A DNA stretch of 28,668 nt from a virus (IMGVR_UViG_3300020222_001818:1-28668); one strand, 5' to 3'; counted from the stretch's first letter, positions 17,134 to 24,034 are shown. Made by a program: numbers and translations. The notes: a model not told the origin generated them from the sequence alone.

Positions 17134-17665
17134 TCCTGTCCCGTCACCCTATAAAGATGCATTGTCTACAGCCATGGAATCTATTGCTGCAATTGAGGAC
17201 AGTATATTCATTGGTCAACAGATTGTGTATGCTGGAAACCCTATGAGCACAACTTTAGGGGGTGTTTCCAAGGATAAAATGATTGAATTACCTGTCATGG
17301 AAGAAACCCAGATGGGCATGACGTTAGGATTGGCAATGACCGGGAAAGTTGTAGTATCTTTCTATCCTAGATGGGATTTCATCATCCTCGCCTCGAATCA
17401 ATTGATTAACCATGTAGATAAATTCAAGCACATGACGGGCAAGGACGTTCATATAATGATTCGTCTAGGAAAAGGTAGTGATAAACCACTAGACCCTGGT
17501 CATCAACATAAAGGAAATTATTTTAGCGAGTATCAGAAAATGTGTCCCAACATAAAGTTTTACGACTTACGGACACCTGAGGACATCGCTACGTCATATC
17601 AATCTGCTATGGATAACTCTGGTATTCATGTGTTGGTAGAATACCCTGAATTATATTATGCCTAA
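17126..17665 (+). CDS. Thiamine-diphosphate enzyme, E1-beta-like (pyrimidine-binding) subunit
   Basis: This 179-aa protein resembles the central domain of transketolase and E1-beta subunits: YKDALSTAMESIAAIEDSIFIGQ at the N-terminus, ELPVMEETQMGMTLGLAM with Glu59/60 where the glutamate that activates thiamine is expected, VSFYPRWDFIILASNQLINH, and DPGHQHKGNYF near residue 120. The C-terminal transketolase domain is mostly missing. With the alpha subunit at 10530 it would complete one active site, as in alpha2beta2 enzymes. ATG 17126 is chosen over the in-frame TTG at 17120 because AAGAG precedes it. It overlaps the SGNH gene by 8 bp and the following 36-aa gene by 8 bp. Confidence 0.8.
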   Translation: MSNPVPSPYKDALSTAMESIAAIEDSIFIGQQIVYAGNPMSTTLGGVSKDKMIELPVMEETQMGMTLGLAMTGKVVVSFYPRWDFIILASNQLINHVDKFKHMTGKDVHIMIRLGKGSDKPLDPGHQHKGNYFSEYQKMCPNIKFYDLRTPEDIATSYQSAMDNSGIHVLVEYPELYYA

Positions 17666-17768
17666 GTACAAGGGGTATGAATATTTTTATGTGAATGGAA
17701 GTTCACATATTGAGTATGCAGCTATTGTTAACAACTGGTTGGATGATAATTTGGAGATGAGTAGATGA
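17658..17768 (+). CDS. 36-aa unknown protein between E1-beta and carbamoyltransferase
   Basis: This short frame starts at ATG 17658, 8 bp inside E1-beta, and stops in an ATGA overlap with the carbamoyltransferase start. It fills the only space between the two genes in the same compact style as its neighbours, which is the main support. The peptide is aromatic and acidic at the C-terminus (start MPKYKGYEYFYVNGSSH, then EYAAIVNNWLDDN). No family is recognised. It may be a small partner of the carbamoyltransferase or mainly a translational coupler. Confidence 0.55.
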   Translation: MPKYKGYEYFYVNGSSHIEYAAIVNNWLDDNLEMSR

Positions 17769-19216
17769 TAATATGGGGTATTTCCGCCAACAGTCATGAT
17801 GCAGCCATCTCGGTTATTAATGACCGCGACATATTATTTGCGTCGCAATCTGAGCGATATTCAGGGGTGAAAAATGATGCTCACCTGAACCCTGGAATTA
17901 TTTCTGACGCTAAACAATACGGTGAACCTGACCTAGTAGTATGGTATGAGCGCCCGTTCATGAAATCGTTGAGGCAATTGCGCGCTGGACAGGGGTGGAT
18001 AAACAACAACATCAAGCAATATCTACATAGCTATAACATCACGGCGCCTATCACAACAGTTGACCACCATAATAGCCATGCGGCAGGTGGATACTATACC
18101 TCAAACTTTGATGAAGCCGCTGTGTTGGTGATAGATGCCATCGGTGAGTTTGATACCACAACGATTTGGCATGGGCAGGGCAAGAAACTGGAAAAGAAGT
18201 TCTCTATCAAATATCCACACAGCCTAGGGTTGTGGTATTCTGCCATGACACAACGGGTGGGGCTGAAACCAAACGAAGAAGAATACATCTTAATGGGTAT
18301 GGCAGCATATGGTGACCCATTGAAATACACTTCTATTATTCTGGAAGATTTTTTTGATACCCGAGAAACATTGAAGTTGACTCATAATCTACATCGTGGA
18401 TGCCTTTGGTGGCGACCTGAATTGACCACACAACAGGATATGTATGATATTGCAGCAGCCACACAATTTGTGTATGAGTTGTATCTACATGATTTGTTGG
18501 ATAAAGCTAAGAAATTGACTGATAGTAAAAATCTAGTGTTGGGTGGAGGATGTGCGTTGAACTGTGTTGCCAACAGTATAGCTTTTCAGTACTTTGACTG
18601 TGTGTGGATTATGCCTAATCCAGGAGATGCGGGTAATAGTCTTGGAGCAATCGCGGCCTATCAACAAGAGTTTTTAAATTGGCAGGGACCATACCTTGGA
18701 CACAAGATGGGAACAAAATACCCCACAAAACAATTAATTGAAACTTTACAAAAACAAAAAATTGTCGGTGTAGCATCTGGCAGAGCTGAGTTTGGTCCCA
18801 GAGCGTTAGGTCACAGAAGTTTGTTGGCGGATCCGCGCGGTGATGACATCAAGGATGCAGTGAATGCCATTAAGAAGCGTCAGAAGTTTCGTCCTTTTGC
18901 TCCTGCTATTCTGGCTGAACATGCTTATAAATATTTTCATATGCCCACCGCTGAAACGCCGTATATGCAGTATACTGCTTTATGTAAACAACCCCTAGCC
19001 TTTCCTGCCATCATTCATGCTGATGGCACCTCTAGAGTTCAAACAGTATCCAAGACAGACTCCCCTGACTTTTATGAGTTTCTGCAAGAATGGTACCGGG
19101 AAACCGGGTGCCCTATGGTGTTGAACACAAGTTTAAATGTCAAAGGGAAGCCTATGGTAAATGACAGAAAGGATGCTTTGATTTTCGAAAACACTTATAA
19201 CGTTACTGTTCTATGA
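17765..19216 (+). CDS. O-carbamoyltransferase (NodU/CmcH family)
   Basis: Enzymes of this family transfer a carbamoyl group from carbamoyl phosphate, via carbamoyl-adenylate, to a hydroxyl on a sugar or antibiotic. The 483-aa protein opens with WGISANSHDAAISV and ASQSERYSG, has DHHNSHAAGGYY near residue 99 (the conserved His cluster), LVIDAIGEFDTTT, LGGGCALNCVANS near 259, EFGPRALGHRSLLADPR near 341 and RFRPFAPAIL, and ends with TSLNVKGKPMVND. It is somewhat shorter than NodU (about 550-600 aa) but both domains are present. It overlaps its neighbours on both sides by ATGA. The acceptor is probably the product of the surrounding sugar genes. Confidence 0.92.
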   Translation: MIIWGISANSHDAAISVINDRDILFASQSERYSGVKNDAHLNPGIISDAKQYGEPDLVVWYERPFMKSLRQLRAGQGWINNNIKQYLHSYNITAPITTVDHHNSHAAGGYYTSNFDEAAVLVIDAIGEFDTTTIWHGQGKKLEKKFSIKYPHSLGLWYSAMTQRVGLKPNEEEYILMGMAAYGDPLKYTSIILEDFFDTRETLKLTHNLHRGCLWWRPELTTQQDMYDIAAATQFVYELYLHDLLDKAKKLTDSKNLVLGGGCALNCVANSIAFQYFDCVWIMPNPGDAGNSLGAIAAYQQEFLNWQGPYLGHKMGTKYPTKQLIETLQKQKIVGVASGRAEFGPRALGHRSLLADPRGDDIKDAVNAIKKRQKFRPFAPAILAEHAYKYFHMPTAETPYMQYTALCKQPLAFPAIIHADGTSRVQTVSKTDSPDFYEFLQEWYRETGCPMVLNTSLNVKGKPMVNDRKDALIFENTYNVTVL

Positions 19217-20451
19217 AAAAAGAATTATTCGTGATGGAAAATAAAACCATGTGTCTTTTTCCATGGACACATATGTATGTACATACTAGCGGTGATGTAT
19301 ATCCATGTTGCATTGCAGAAACTACCAGGAAAGAAATGTCGTTAGGCAATGTGAAACAAAATTCTATTGAAGAAATATGGAACAATGAGAAATATCGTGA
19401 ATTACGAAAAAATATGGTTGAGGGTACTCCTGTTTCGCAATGTAATCAATGCTATACACGAGAACTCACCGAACGGCGCAATTACAGACACGCTAGTTTT
19501 GATATGTTTCGACACCATGCCCCCTCACTTATAGAAAATACCAATGATGATTATTCTCTCAAAGAAGTTGATATAAAATATTTTGATGTTCGATTTAGTA
19601 ATCTTTGTAGCTTCAAGTGTCGCTATTGTTCTGAAGAATTCTCTACCAGTTGGGCAGCTGAAAACCGAAAGTATGGAGAACAGTCAGGACTACCTACTTT
19701 GCGCCATGTGAGTAATGAGGTCCCCACATTTCTAGAAAATCTTAAATCTCACTTACATGGTGTAGAACATATGTATTTTGCTGGCGGTGAACCTTTAATG
19801 ACAGAAGAACATTATGAGGTGTTAGAGACTCTAATCAATGAAAATAAAACCGATGTGAAACTCAGATATAGCAGTAATTGCAGCACTATAACACACAAGC
19901 ACTATAATGTGATTGATTTATGGCAGAAATTTAAGTCTGTAGATTTTCGAGCTAGTTTGGATTCAGTTGGTACTAGAGCTGAGTATATGAGAAAAGGTAC
20001 TAAGTGGGATGAAGTGGTGGCTAATATTTTAGAGATAAAGAAAAACGTACCTCATGTTAATGTTGGTATTAATTGTGTCGTGAGTGTCTATAATATCCTG
20101 ACACTTTCTGAATTCCTACACTCACTAAATGCCTCTGGAGTATTAGATTGGGAAAAAACTAGCGTTATTCTTTATCCCATCAGCTCTTATAATTTCCTGG
20201 ATGTTAATGCATTACCTGTTGATTTAAAGAAAAAAGCCAAAGAAAAACTCGACGTGCTATTACAAACTATGCCCCCTTACAGTTGTGTAGGTCCCGATAT
20301 TAACATCATCAGAAATTACATTAATTATGATGAAGTGGACCCTACTGTATGGAAAGACTTTAAAATGTTCAACGAGTCGTTGGACGAGATACGAAACGAG
20401 AAATTCGTGACCATTTTCCCAGAACTAGCAGAATGGTATCAGTCCATTTAA
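19213..20451 (+). CDS. Radical SAM protein 3, N-terminal SPASM-like domain
   Basis: This 412-aa protein begins with a SPASM/twitch-like segment: CLFPWTHMYVHTSGDVYPCC (Cys14, 32, 33), LGNVKQNSIEEIWN and CNQC (77, 80). The radical SAM motif CSFKCRYC follows (Cys132, 136, 139), then YFAGGEPLM. In typical SPASM enzymes the L-G-N...I-W-N segment lies after the barrel, so the domain order is swapped, as in the other two radical SAM proteins of the window. It is more distant from those than they are from each other. ATG 19213 overlaps the carbamoyltransferase stop; an internal ATG at 19234 is also possible. It is the last gene of the cargo block. Confidence 0.87.
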   Translation: MKKELFVMENKTMCLFPWTHMYVHTSGDVYPCCIAETTRKEMSLGNVKQNSIEEIWNNEKYRELRKNMVEGTPVSQCNQCYTRELTERRNYRHASFDMFRHHAPSLIENTNDDYSLKEVDIKYFDVRFSNLCSFKCRYCSEEFSTSWAAENRKYGEQSGLPTLRHVSNEVPTFLENLKSHLHGVEHMYFAGGEPLMTEEHYEVLETLINENKTDVKLRYSSNCSTITHKHYNVIDLWQKFKSVDFRASLDSVGTRAEYMRKGTKWDEVVANILEIKKNVPHVNVGINCVVSVYNILTLSEFLHSLNASGVLDWEKTSVILYPISSYNFLDVNALPVDLKKKAKEKLDVLLQTMPPYSCVGPDINIIRNYINYDEVDPTVWKDFKMFNESLDEIRNEKFVTIFPELAEWYQSI

Positions 20452-20455
20452 GGAC

Positions 20456-20484
20456 TTGACAAATCGCCTATAGTCTATTAGATT
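20456..20484 (+). promoter_or_regulatory. Sigma70-type promoter of the DNA ligase gene
   Basis: A perfect -35 TTGACA (20456-20461) and a -10 TAGATT (20479-20484, four of six matches) are separated by 17 bp. Transcription would start near 20491. The site lies in the 56-bp gap after the cargo block, so ligase can be expressed independently by host RNA polymerase early in infection. Confidence 0.7.
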
Positions 20485-20517
20485 CCATAGTAACTCTAGG
20501 AGGAACTATGGAATCTA
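20479..20517 (+). promoter_or_regulatory. 12-bp perfect inverted repeat bracketing the ligase ribosome-binding site
   Basis: Arms TAGATTCCATAG (20479-20490) and CTATGGAATCTA (20506-20517) are perfectly complementary around a 15-nt loop that holds the AGGAGG Shine-Dalgarno (20498-20503). The right arm contains the ATG at 20508 and the left arm contains the promoter -10. A read-through transcript would fold and hide the start codon, whereas a transcript from the local promoter would lack the left arm. A protein-binding operator is an alternative reading. Confidence 0.7.
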
Positions 20518-21803
20518 TTTTTATGGCGCTGGCAGCTACTTCCAGTCGGTTGGAAAAAGAGGCCATTTTGAAGCAACATTACGCGGATACAACATTTCAG
20601 CGTGTGTTGTTTCTTGCTCTTGATCCATATACACAATTTTACATTCGAAAGATTCCCACCTACACCAATGCAACTGTAAACTACACCAAAGGCACCATGA
20701 GTTTGGAAGGTGCTTTGGATAATTTAAGCAACATCATCAATCGTGTGGTGACCGGTAACGCTGCCATCCATCATCTGAAAATCATTTTGGAAAGTGTCAC
20801 AACTGATGATGCCAAAGTGATTGAACGCATCATTGAGAAAGATTTGCGCTGTGGTGTGTCTGAAGCCACTGTGAACAAGATTTGGCCTGGATTGATTCCC
20901 ACCTATCCTGTGATGTTGGCATCTGGCTTTGATGAAAAAATCATGAACAAGATGACCTATCCTGCCTATGTGCAATTGAAACTAGATGGTATGCGTTTCA
21001 ATGCCATTGTGAAGAACAGAACCGTGGAGTTTCGTTCCAGAAATGGCAAGCAAATTGATTTGTTGGGGCATCTGGAACAGGAATTCTTGGAGTTGGCAGG
21101 AAACCATACAATAGTGTTTGATGGTGAACTGGTGGTGTTGGATGGCACTGGCATCATGAATCGTCAGAAAGGCAATGGCATCCTGAACAAGGCGGTGAAG
21201 GGCACCATCACAGACAAGGAAGCTGGCATGGTTCACGCCACCATCTGGGATGTGATTCCTTTCACAGATTTCCAGACTGGACATTGTGACACACCTTATG
21301 GTGACCGGTTCCACATGCTGGAACAAATGGAACTGCCTGTTCGCATCTCGTTGATTGAGAACATTGAAGTGGCCACTGAGGATGAGGCACATCACATCTT
21401 TGAGGAATATTTTCAGAGGGGTGAGGAAGGCATCATTTTGAAGGACATCAATGCTCCTTGGGAAGACAAGCGTGTGAAACACCAGGTGAAGTTCAAGGGA
21501 GAATTGGAATGTGATTTGAAGTGTGTGGATTGGCAGGAAGGAACTGGTAAAAATGTGGGCAAGTTGGGTGCCTTGGTTCTGGAATCTGATGATGGTGTAG
21601 TGAAAGTGAACGTGGGCTCTGGTTTCACTGATGAACAACGTGATAAATACACAAGAGAAGAAACAGTAGGTAAGATTGTGGCGGTGAAGTACAATGCCAG
21701 AATTCAGGACAAAAAGACTTTGCAACACAGTTTGTTTCTTCCAGTATTTCTTGAACTTCGTGAAGATAAGGCAATTGCTGATGCTTCATCTTCCATCAAG
21801 TAG
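20508..21803 (+). CDS. ATP-dependent DNA ligase (T4 gp30-like)
   Basis: This seals nicks in replication and repair using ATP. In the 431-aa protein, motif I is KLDGMR with Lys158 as the adenylated residue; motif III is FDGELVVLD near residue 203, motif IV EEGIILK near 306 and motif V VKHQVKFK near 324. The C-terminal OB-fold region includes VNVGSGFTDEQRD. The N-terminal 150 residues match the helical domain of gp30-type ligases. It is shorter than T4 gp30 (487 aa) but looks complete. AGGAGG lies 4 nt before ATG 20508. The gene is richer in G+C than the cargo before it (21181-21240 counts 34 G/C of 60), marking a return to phage core. Confidence 0.93.
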   Translation: MESIFMALAATSSRLEKEAILKQHYADTTFQRVLFLALDPYTQFYIRKIPTYTNATVNYTKGTMSLEGALDNLSNIINRVVTGNAAIHHLKIILESVTTDDAKVIERIIEKDLRCGVSEATVNKIWPGLIPTYPVMLASGFDEKIMNKMTYPAYVQLKLDGMRFNAIVKNRTVEFRSRNGKQIDLLGHLEQEFLELAGNHTIVFDGELVVLDGTGIMNRQKGNGILNKAVKGTITDKEAGMVHATIWDVIPFTDFQTGHCDTPYGDRFHMLEQMELPVRISLIENIEVATEDEAHHIFEEYFQRGEEGIILKDINAPWEDKRVKHQVKFKGELECDLKCVDWQEGTGKNVGKLGALVLESDDGVVKVNVGSGFTDEQRDKYTREETVGKIVAVKYNARIQDKKTLQHSLFLPVFLELREDKAIADASSSIK

Positions 21804-21811
21804 GGGGAGTT

Positions 21812-21991
21812 ATGGAAAAGCATGAAGAATATTATGAAGAAGTTGACAATAGAATAAGATATTTTGTGACAGACATTCATGAAGAACTGGACAACATTGA
21901 ACGGTTGGTACATGGCAATGAGTCTGCTGTGTTGCTGTTGCAATGGGTTCGTGATACTGTTCAACGTGTTGCAGAAAACTACGAAAGATAA
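21812..21991 (+). CDS. 59-aa acidic helical protein of unknown function
   Basis: This short frame starts 8 nt after the ligase stop with a strong GGGGGAG ribosome-binding site and fills the gap to the zinc-ribbon gene. The protein starts MEKHEEYYEEVDNRIRY, is Glu-rich and probably one or two long helices (TDIHEELDNIERLV, LLLQWVRDTVQRV). No family is recognised. Its position and strong initiation signal support a real gene. Confidence 0.7.
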   Translation: MEKHEEYYEEVDNRIRYFVTDIHEELDNIERLVHGNESAVLLLQWVRDTVQRVAENYER

Positions 21992-21999
21992 ATAAAAAT

Positions 22000-22266
22000 A
22001 TGCCAACATATGAGTACCAGTGTGAAAAATGTGGGGAGTATTTCACGAAGTATCTAAGTATACCTAACATGAATCAGCCTACGGAGGAACCCTGTCCAAA
22101 GTGTGGTGAGATGAAGGTGCAAAAAGTAATGTTCACAGCACCTACCATCGGAGATGCCGTTCGACTACGAGTTCGTCGGCCCGATAATGGATTCAAAGAG
22201 GTACTACAAAAGATTCATGAAAAAACTCCCGGCTCAACACTTAAAAACAACAGCAGTTACATCTAA
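22000..22266 (+). CDS. FmdB-type zinc-ribbon protein
   Basis: The 88-aa protein begins MPTYEYQCEKCGEYF, the signature start of FmdB-family putative regulators, with zinc-ligand pairs Cys8/Cys11 and Cys32/Cys35 (CPKCGE). The C-terminal half (GDAVRL...RRPDNGFKEVLQKIHEKTPGS) is not part of the minimal zinc ribbon and is, as far as I recall, typical of homologues in T4-like marine phages. It probably binds protein or nucleic acid; no function is established. GATAAATA, a near match to the late promoter octamer, lies at 21987-21994, too close to the start to give a normal leader. The gene is followed by a strong terminator. Confidence 0.85.
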   Translation: MPTYEYQCEKCGEYFTKYLSIPNMNQPTEEPCPKCGEMKVQKVMFTAPTIGDAVRLRVRRPDNGFKEVLQKIHEKTPGSTLKNNSSYI

Positions 22267-22284
22267 GGACTCTCCGTCCTATTC

Positions 22285-22320
22285 AAATCCCGTCTGGGCT
22301 TCGGCCTTGGCGGGATTTTT
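22285..22320 (+). terminator. Intrinsic terminator after the zinc-ribbon gene
   Basis: The outer stem AAATCCCG (22285-22292) pairs with CGGGATTT (22311-22318). An inner GGC-TTCG-GCC hairpin with a UUCG tetraloop is centred near 22301, and a run of T follows from 22316. This is the clearest Rho-independent terminator in the window and separates the ligase unit from phoH. Confidence 0.85.
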
Positions 22321-22344
22321 TACCCCCAACCCAACGAGCATTTC

Positions 22345-23100
22345 ATGTCCAGAAAAAAGCGCCTTAAGTTGGTCACGTCCCAAACTTATATTCTTCAAGA
22401 GGATCAGGAATCCAAACACAAAGTACGTGGTTCAGATTTAAAAGAAATCTGGGCCCTCACAGAAAATCAGGAGAACTTTTTCAACTACTATCGTAAAGGA
22501 CACAAAGCCATTCTATGTCATGGAGTGGCAGGGACAGGAAAAACCTATATTGCTATGCACAGCGCTTTCAAAGAGGTTTTGGAAAATTCAGGTTACAAAA
22601 AAGTGGTGGTGGTTCGCTCAGCAGTACCATCTCGGGATATTGGATTTCTTCCCGGCAATGAAAAAGAAAAAGTGGAGGTGTATTCACAACCTTATCAAGA
22701 AATTTGCGCAGATTTGTTCCCTAGATTTGGAGAACGCGCCTACAACAAACTGAAAGAACAAAGTTTAATTCATTTCATGGTCACTTCCTATGTTCGTGGG
22801 TTGACCTTGGACAACTGCATTGTGATTGTGGATGAGGCTCAGAACATGAATGACATGGAACTGAACAGCATCATGACCCGGGTTGGTACCAATACCAAAA
22901 TCATTTTCTGTGGTGATTTTCGCCAAACAGATTTACAGAAACGGTCAGATATGTCCGGGTTAAAGCAGTTCATGATTATCGCTCACCATATGCCTTCCTT
23001 CCGTCACGTGGAATTCGGGGTGGAGGACATTGTTCGTGGACCCTTGGTGAAGGAATACATCCTGGCTAGAATGGCGTGCGAGGGCATGGCTGTGGCTTAA
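22345..23100 (+). CDS. phoH: PhoH-like P-loop ATPase
   Basis: This 251-aa protein is a PhoH-family ATPase, widespread in marine phages; proposed roles range from phosphate-starvation response to RNA metabolism. Walker A is GVAGTGKT (60-67), Walker B is CIVIVDEAQN (DEAQ 163-166), and VRSAVPSRDIGFLPG (90-104), GTNTKIIFCGDFRQTDL and GLKQFMIIAHHM are family signatures. Length is near normal. The start at 22345 lies 25 nt after the terminator and has only a weak ribosome-binding site. Its base use resembles the ligase and nuclease genes. Confidence 0.93.
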   Translation: MSRKKRLKLVTSQTYILQEDQESKHKVRGSDLKEIWALTENQENFFNYYRKGHKAILCHGVAGTGKTYIAMHSAFKEVLENSGYKKVVVVRSAVPSRDIGFLPGNEKEKVEVYSQPYQEICADLFPRFGERAYNKLKEQSLIHFMVTSYVRGLTLDNCIVIVDEAQNMNDMELNSIMTRVGTNTKIIFCGDFRQTDLQKRSDMSGLKQFMIIAHHMPSFRHVEFGVEDIVRGPLVKEYILARMACEGMAVA

Positions 23101-23110
23101 ATAACAGAGC

Positions 23111-23139
23111 TTGACAAACAGGTCTAGGAATGTTATGTT
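23111..23139 (+). promoter_or_regulatory. Sigma70-type promoter of the nuclease gene
   Basis: A perfect -35 TTGACA (23111-23116) and a -10 TATGTT (23134-23139, four of six matches) are 17 bp apart, the same layout as the ligase promoter, including TTGACAAA. The predicted transcription start falls at about 23146, the A of the ATG, which would give a leaderless mRNA. Confidence 0.65.
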
Positions 23140-23160
23140 TACAGTATGAAAACATTCCTA
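23125..23160 (+). promoter_or_regulatory. 10-bp perfect inverted repeat bracketing the nuclease start
   Basis: Arms TAGGAATGTT (23125-23134) and AACATTCCTA (23151-23160) surround a 16-nt loop that contains the ATG at 23146. The left arm ends at the first base of the -10 element and the right arm lies in codons 2 to 5. The arrangement parallels that at the ligase gene. Confidence 0.65.
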
Positions 23161-23805
23161 CATGACCCGGTAACAATAGAAACCATTTCCGCTGTGAACC
23201 AGGAAGATGGAACCAGAGCCTATCAGACACCTGATGGTAGGCTCTATCCATCTGTCACCACAGTGTTGGCTGAGCACACCAAACAAGGCATCCAGGAATG
23301 GAGAGCCAGAGTGGGAGAAATGGAAGCCAACAAAGTGTCGCGACAAGCTGCCACGTGGGGTACCAGATTTCACACCATCACAGAAAAGTATCTTCAGAAC
23401 AATTTGTCTGGTGGTGATTTGTCACTTTGGGATTATGAAATGTTCAAGGTGGCCAATCCTGTGTTGGATAGAATTGACAACATTCGAGCACAAGAAGTGG
23501 CCTTGTGGTCACATCATCTACGTTTGGCAGGACGTGTGGATTGTATAGCTGAGTTTGATGGCAAGTTGAGTGTGATTGACTTCAAAACGGCACGCCGAGA
23601 AAAGGATCTGGAACATATCCAACATTACTTCATGCAGGCGGCTGCCTATGCCATCATGTTTGAAGAACGCACCAAGATACCAGTGAGCAGATTGACCATT
23701 CTGATAGCTGTGTCAGATGGATTCATGCAAGTGTTTGAAAGCAAACGAGACCATCACGTGGAACAATTGCTGTACTATCGTGATGTGTACGAAGCCTATA
23801 AATAA
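23146..23805 (+). CDS. PD-(D/E)XK nuclease (RecB/Cas4-like exonuclease)
   Basis: This 219-aa protein shows the RecB-family nuclease core: GTRFHTITE (72-80, with His76 and Glu80), GRVDCIAEF (Asp132) and LSVIDFKT (Asp145, Lys147), then a helix with HYFMQAAAYA matching the QxxxY-type motif. It probably degrades DNA, for example host DNA or recombination intermediates; phage homologues are often found with phoH and ligase. The start has no clear Shine-Dalgarno, and the nearest promoter would make a leaderless message; GTG at 23194 is a weaker alternative start. TATAAATA overlaps its last codons. Confidence 0.85.
   Translation: MKTFLHDPVTIETISAVNQEDGTRAYQTPDGRLYPSVTTVLAEHTKQGIQEWRARVGEMEANKVSRQAATWGTRFHTITEKYLQNNLSGGDLSLWDYEMFKVANPVLDRIDNIRAQEVALWSHHLRLAGRVDCIAEFDGKLSVIDFKTARREKDLEHIQHYFMQAAAYAIMFEERTKIPVSRLTILIAVSDGFMQVFESKRDHHVEQLLYYRDVYEAYK
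23797..23804 (+). promoter_or_regulatory. T4-type late promoter octamer TATAAATA before the tmRNA
   Basis: The exact octamer overlaps the last codons of the nuclease gene and would start transcription close to the 5' end of the acceptor piece of the tmRNA, the placement expected for a dedicated promoter of this non-coding gene. Confidence 0.5.
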
Positions 23806-23967
23806 CTAAGTAGGATGGTAGTAGAACAGCTCAAATTGAAACATGGCTTGGACGAGGGTTCGATTCCCTCCATCTCCATTCAGGTACACCAATTTCGGGG
23901 ATGACAGGTTTCGACAGGTTAAGGATTAGATGAGAGAGCTACCCGATAGGCGACTGCCGTAAGCAGA

Positions 23968-24018
23968 GCAAAAACATCAACAGGCACAAATAATATGCCT
24001 CTTGCATTAGCTGCCTAA
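23968..24018 (+). other. tmRNA tag reading frame (AKTSTGTNNMPLALAA, stop)
   Basis: Starting from a GCA resume codon at 23968, the frame reads 16 residues ending in LALAA and a TAA at 24016-24018. The ALAA end is the degradation signal recognised by ClpXP-type proteases in known tags. GCTGCC (24010-24015) and GGTAGC (24022-24027) form a hairpin around the stop codon, as in other tmRNAs. The exact resume codon could differ by a few codons. Confidence 0.8.
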
Positions 24019-24034
24019 TTAGGTAGCATGCCGG

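Noticed and set aside
18926-18933. TATAAATA inside the carbamoyltransferase gene
   Set aside because: It is 280 bp from the next gene start and encodes ordinary residues; chance occurrence is likely.
20982-21728. Long open frame on the - strand opposite the ligase gene
   Set aside because: The ligase gene has clear motifs, promoter and ribosome-binding site on the + strand; the antisense frame has no recognisable motif and follows from codon bias.
21987-21994. GATAAATA before the zinc-ribbon gene as a late promoter
   Set aside because: It overlaps the end of the 59-aa gene and lies 6 nt from the ATG, leaving no room for a leader or ribosome-binding site.
23849-23878. A partial tRNA (T arm and acceptor strand)
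   Set aside because: No D or anticodon arm precedes it; its partner strand lies downstream, so it is the acceptor part of a permuted tmRNA.
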